Source: DASUSF01 sp036375275 (GTDB taxonomy: Bacteria; Pseudomonadota; Alphaproteobacteria; Geminicoccales; Geminicoccaceae). Taken from it: a DNA stretch of 15,655 bases. Each line of letters opens with the position of its first letter. Position 1 is the stretch's first letter. The notes beneath the pieces were generated by a model that was not told the DNA's origin, searched no databases, and worked only from the letters and a program-made list of their open reading frames with translations. The DNA lies in NCBI GenBank assembly GCA_036375275.1, contig DASUSF010000051.1, positions 1 to 15,655 on the forward strand. Direction: 5' to 3'. This document shows, piece after piece, positions 13,181-15,655 of the stretch. The translations under genes and the position numbers were made by a program.

Positions 13181-14395
13181 TCAGATCGCGACCGCGCCCG
13201 GCTCCAGATCGAGCACTTCCACGCGTGACCCGGCCGGCAGCGCCGGGGCGTGCGCAGGTCGGCGGATCAGGCAGCCTGCGAGCGCGAAGGTCCGGAACAT
13301 CGAGCTGTCCTGCCTGGTCGCGGGCGTCACCAGGAGCCGGCCGTCGGCGTCCCGCGCCGCGCCGGCGCGGAGGAACTCCTCGCGCTCGTCGTTCGCGGGG
13401 AGGTCGTGGGCGAGCACCGCCGGCTGGTACGGCGGCGCGGGATCGCGGCCGAGCATGGCCGCGACGACCCCGCGGATGAACAGCACCGCGCACACGCCCG
13501 CCGACACCGGGTTCCCGGGCAGCCCGAGCAGGGGCGTGCCCTGGAAGGTGCCGAACAGGAGCGGCTTGCCGGGCCGCATCGCGATCTTCCAGAAGTCGAG
13601 CTCGAGCCCCTCCGCCCCGAGCGCCGCCCGGACCAGGTCCCGATCGCCGACCGAGGCGCCGCCGAGGGTCACGAGCAGATCGACGCCGGCGAGCCGGGGG
13701 GCGGCCGCGGCGAACGCCGCCGGCTCGTCCCGGACGATCCCGAGGTCGAGGGGCACGGCGCCCCAGACCTCGAGCATCGCCGCGAGGGCGACCGTGTTCG
13801 AGCTCACGATCTGGTGCGGCGCCGCCGCCTCCCCGGGCAGCACCAGCTCGTCCCCGGTCGCGAGCAGGCCGATCCGGGGGCGCCTGCGGACCGGCAGCCA
13901 GACGCGGCCCATCGCCGCGGCGAGGCCGAGATCGCGCGCCCCCAGCCGGTGCCCGGCCGGCAGCACCACCTCGCCCGCCCGGAAGTCGAGCCCGGCCGGG
14001 CGGACGAACCGCCCCGGCTCCAGCGCGCCCTCGATCAGCACCCGGCGGCCGGCGGCCGGTCGCGCGTTCTCCTGGATCGCCACCGCGTCGGCGCCATCGG
14101 GGAGCGGGGCGCCGGTGAAGATCCGGGCCGCTTCGCCCGGCCCGACCCGGCCCTCGAAGGCGCGTCCGGCCGGGACCTCGCCGATCACCTCGAGCTCCGC
14201 CGCACCGGCGGCGAGATCGGCCGCCCGGACCGCGTAGCCGTCCATCGCCGAGACCGCCCGCGGCGGCTGGTCGCGCGGCGCCGCGAGATCGTCCGCCAGC
14301 ACCCGGTCGCGGCCGAGCGCGAGCATCACCCACTCGGCCGGCAGCGGGCGGAAGCGCGCGACGATCCGCGCGTGCGCCTCGTCGACCGAGATCAT
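13181..14395 (-). CDS. moeA: Molybdopterin molybdenumtransferase MoeA
   Basis: This 404-residue protein has the MoeA/gephyrin domain order. An N-terminal region carries SAMDGYAV (49-56), ARIFTGAPLPDGADAV (90-105) and IQEN. The MogA-like central domain carries IGLLATGDEL (175-184), IVSSNT (196-201) and TLGGASVGDRD (243-253), followed by MRPGKP (273-278) and GLPGNPVSAG (291-300). A C-terminal beta domain (about 325-400) includes EFLRAG and QDSSMFRTFA. It uses molybdate and adenylylated molybdopterin to form the molybdenum cofactor. The start overlaps the moaC stop as TGATG, so it is coupled to moaC. Length and all motifs are normal. The 179-nt gap downstream holds the lexA promoter, so lexA can be expressed without it, although read-through is possible. 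Confidence 0.96.
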   Translation of the reverse strand: MISVDEAHARIVARFRPLPAEWVMLALGRDRVLADDLAAPRDQPPRAVSAMDGYAVRAADLAAGAAELEVIGEVPAGRAFEGRVGPGEAARIFTGAPLPDGADAVAIQENARPAAGRRVLIEGALEPGRFVRPAGLDFRAGEVVLPAGHRLGARDLGLAAAMGRVWLPVRRRPRIGLLATGDELVLPGEAAAPHQIVSSNTVALAAMLEVWGAVPLDLGIVRDEPAAFAAAAPRLAGVDLLVTLGGASVGDRDLVRAALGAEGLELDFWKIAMRPGKPLLFGTFQGTPLLGLPGNPVSAGVCAVLFIRGVVAAMLGRDPAPPYQPAVLAHDLPANDEREEFLRAGAARDADGRLLVTPATRQDSSMFRTFALAGCLIRRPAHAPALPAGSRVEVLDLEPGAVAI

Positions 14396-14871
14396 CAGCC
14401 CGCCTCGTAGACGCCGGACCTGCCGCCCGCCTTGCGCAGCAGGCGGACGTCGCTGATCCGCATCCCGCGATCGACCGCCTTGACCATGTCGTAGACCGTC
14501 AGGGCCGCGACCGCGACCGCGGTCAGGGCCTCCATCTCGACCCCGGTCCGCCCGGCGAGCTTGCAGGTCGCCTCGATCTCGATCGATGGCGGGTCAGGGC
14601 TGGGACGCAGCTCGACCTTGACCGAGCTGAGCGGCAGGGGGTGGCAGAGCGGGATCAGGTCCGGCGTCCGCTTGGCGCCCATGATCCCGGCGAGCTGGGC
14701 GACCGTCAGCACGTCGCCCTTCGCGACGCCGCGCCGCTCGATCAGCTCGAGGGTCGAAGCCTGCATCAGGACCCGGCCCGCGGCGGTCGCCGTGCGCTCG
14801 CTCACGTCCTTGGCCGAGACGTCGACCATGACCGCGTTGCCCGCGGCGTCGAAGTGGGTGAGCCCGCTCAA
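14395..14871 (-). CDS. moaC: Cyclic pyranopterin monophosphate synthase MoaC
   Basis: This 158-residue protein has the full MoaC sequence. It has LTHFDAAGNAVMVDVSAKD (4-22), GIMGAKRTPDLIPLCHPLPL (62-81), EATCKLAGRTGVEMEALTAV (100-119) and AALTVYDMVKAVDRGM (122-137), with Asp128 and Lys131 matching the catalytic pair of E. coli MoaC. It rearranges 3',8-cyclo-GTP into cyclic pyranopterin monophosphate, early in molybdenum cofactor synthesis. The start is a TTG at 14871-14869, which overlaps the trpC stop TGA. The next ATG (codon 15) would remove the conserved LTHFD motif, so it is rejected. The ribosome site is weak, fitting translational coupling to trpC. The open frame continues upstream inside trpC in another frame, but that is not MoaC-like. 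Confidence 0.95.
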   Translation of the reverse strand: MSGLTHFDAAGNAVMVDVSAKDVSERTATAAGRVLMQASTLELIERRGVAKGDVLTVAQLAGIMGAKRTPDLIPLCHPLPLSSVKVELRPSPDPPSIEIEATCKLAGRTGVEMEALTAVAVAALTVYDMVKAVDRGMRISDVRLLRKAGGRSGVYEAG

Positions 14872-15655
14872 GCGGCGGCCCCGATGCGGCCGAGCAGGGC
14901 ACGCGTCGCCCGGGCGACGTCGGCCTGCCGCATCAGCGATTCGCCGACCAGGAACGCCTGCGCGCCGGCCGCGGCCATCCGCTGCAGATCGGCGTGCGCG
15001 TGGAGGCCGCTCTCGGCGACCAGCAGCCGGTCCGGCGGCACCTCGGGCGCGAGCGTCTCGAAGGTCCCGAGATCGACCTCGAGCGTCTTCAGGTTCCGGT
15101 TGTTGATCCCGATCAGCGGCGCGTCGATCGGAAGCGCGCGCCCGAGCTCCGGCCGGTCGTGCACCTCGAGCAGGACGTCCATGCCGAGGTCCTTGGCCAG
15201 CCCGGCAAGCGAGGCGGCCGTGCCGTCGTCCAGCGCGGCGAGGATCAGCAGGATGCAGTCGGCCCCGAGCAGCCGCCCCTCGATCACCTGGTAGGCATCG
15301 AGGGTGAAGTCCTTGCGCAGGACCGGCAGCGGCACCGCCGCCCGCGCCGCCTCGAGATCCTCGTCCCGGCCCTGGAAATGGGCCTCGTCGGTGAGCACCG
15401 ACAGGCACGCGGCGCCGCCCGACTCGTACTGGCCCGCCACGCCTGCAGGGTCGAGATCGAGGTTGAGCTCGCCCTTCGACGGCGACCGCCGCTTGATCTC
15501 GGCGATCACGCGGAGCGTGGCGCCTGCCCTCAGGGCCGACGCGAAGCCCCTGGTGGCAGGCAGCGACGAGGCCGCCGACAGCAGGTCGTCGAGGGGCCGG
15601 ACGTCCTGCTCGGCCGCCGCGCGATGGGCCGCGACGATGCGGTCGAGGTAGGTGC
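14868..15655 (-). CDS. trpC: Indole-3-glycerol phosphate synthase TrpC, 5' end just outside window
   Basis: 261 residues are visible, reading from TYLDRIVAAHRAA at the right edge to LLGRIGAAA. Only a few N-terminal residues can be missing. The motifs are VIAEIKRRSPSKG (49-61), VLRKDFTLDAYQVIEGRLLGADCILLI (the catalytic Lys of RKDF and the conserved EGRLLGAD), GINNRNLKT, and LLVAESGLH. These match the indole-glycerol-phosphate synthase TIM barrel, which closes the indole ring from CdRP in tryptophan synthesis. It is a monofunctional TrpC: the TrpF domain found in the E. coli fusion is absent. The GTG at 15509 would remove the N-terminal helix, so it is not the start. The stop overlaps the moaC start. 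The neighbouring trpD is expected just outside the window. Confidence 0.95.
   Translation of the reverse strand, partial: TYLDRIVAAHRAAAEQDVRPLDDLLSAASSLPATRGFASALRAGATLRVIAEIKRRSPSKGELNLDLDPAGVAGQYESGGAACLSVLTDEAHFQGRDEDLEAARAAVPLPVLRKDFTLDAYQVIEGRLLGADCILLILAALDDGTAASLAGLAKDLGMDVLLEVHDRPELGRALPIDAPLIGINNRNLKTLEVDLGTFETLAPEVPPDRLLVAESGLHAHADLQRMAAAGAQAFLVGESLMRQADVARATRALLGRIGAAA

Noticed and set aside
13044..14333. Second minus-strand frame overlapping moeA, and plus-strand frames at 13146-14410
   Set aside because: Out-of-frame shadows of moeA made of Arg/Gly/Ala/Pro runs without any recognisable domain.
1..15655. tRNA, rRNA, CRISPR, insertion sequence, toxin-antitoxin or prophage content
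   Set aside because: Reading both strands, I found no repeat array, no terminal inverted repeats with a transposase, no tRNA-like clover-leaf and no small paired genes of that type.

Overview
This is a gene-dense, very GC-rich bacterial chromosomal segment. It holds 15 protein-coding genes, two of them cut by the window edges, and no RNA genes, transposons, CRISPR arrays or prophage. Two features point to Alphaproteobacteria. One is the order trpC-moaC-moeA-lexA at 12300-15655. The other is a direct-repeat LexA box of the form GTTC-N7-GTTC inside a consensus-like promoter in front of lexA. The family cannot be settled by eye.

Left part (1-3811): a minus-strand run encodes a 687-residue iron-sulfur protein built like a mosaic of heterodisulfide-reductase HdrA pieces, then a NIPSNAP-family protein, then the start of a CDKN3-like dual-specificity phosphatase cut off at its catalytic Cys. 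A two-domain rhodanese-type sulfurtransferase is transcribed divergently from the iron-sulfur gene across a 98-bp gap.

Middle (3864-8106): a RecD2-type helicase gene and an inositol-monophosphatase-family gene overlap as ATGA on the minus strand. A YjbQ (UPF0047) gene diverges from recD2. A hairpin follows yjbQ and separates it from a convergent GNAT acetyltransferase gene.

Right-middle (8327-12306): four plus-strand genes (Cupin_5/DUF985, small lipoprotein, CbpA-type J-domain co-chaperone, CbpM modulator) are joined by three successive ATGA start/stop overlaps, so they are almost certainly one translationally coupled operon. It ends at a perfect 20-bp palindrome holding its stop codon and the opposing stop codon of an MDR/enoyl-reductase gene. 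A glycerophosphodiester phosphodiesterase gene follows and overlaps the end of lexA tail to tail.

Right end (12300-15655): trpC (nearly complete), moaC (TTG start overlapping the trpC stop) and moeA (TGATG overlap) form a coupled tryptophan/molybdenum-cofactor operon. lexA lies downstream in the same orientation but has its own promoter, with the SOS box between and over the -35 and -10 elements.

Most of the window is conserved housekeeping content. The parts most worth a second look are the HdrA-like iron-sulfur mosaic and its neighbours, and the cupin-lipoprotein-cbpA-cbpM operon. I did not find clear evidence for a wholly new defence, mobile or RNA-based system.
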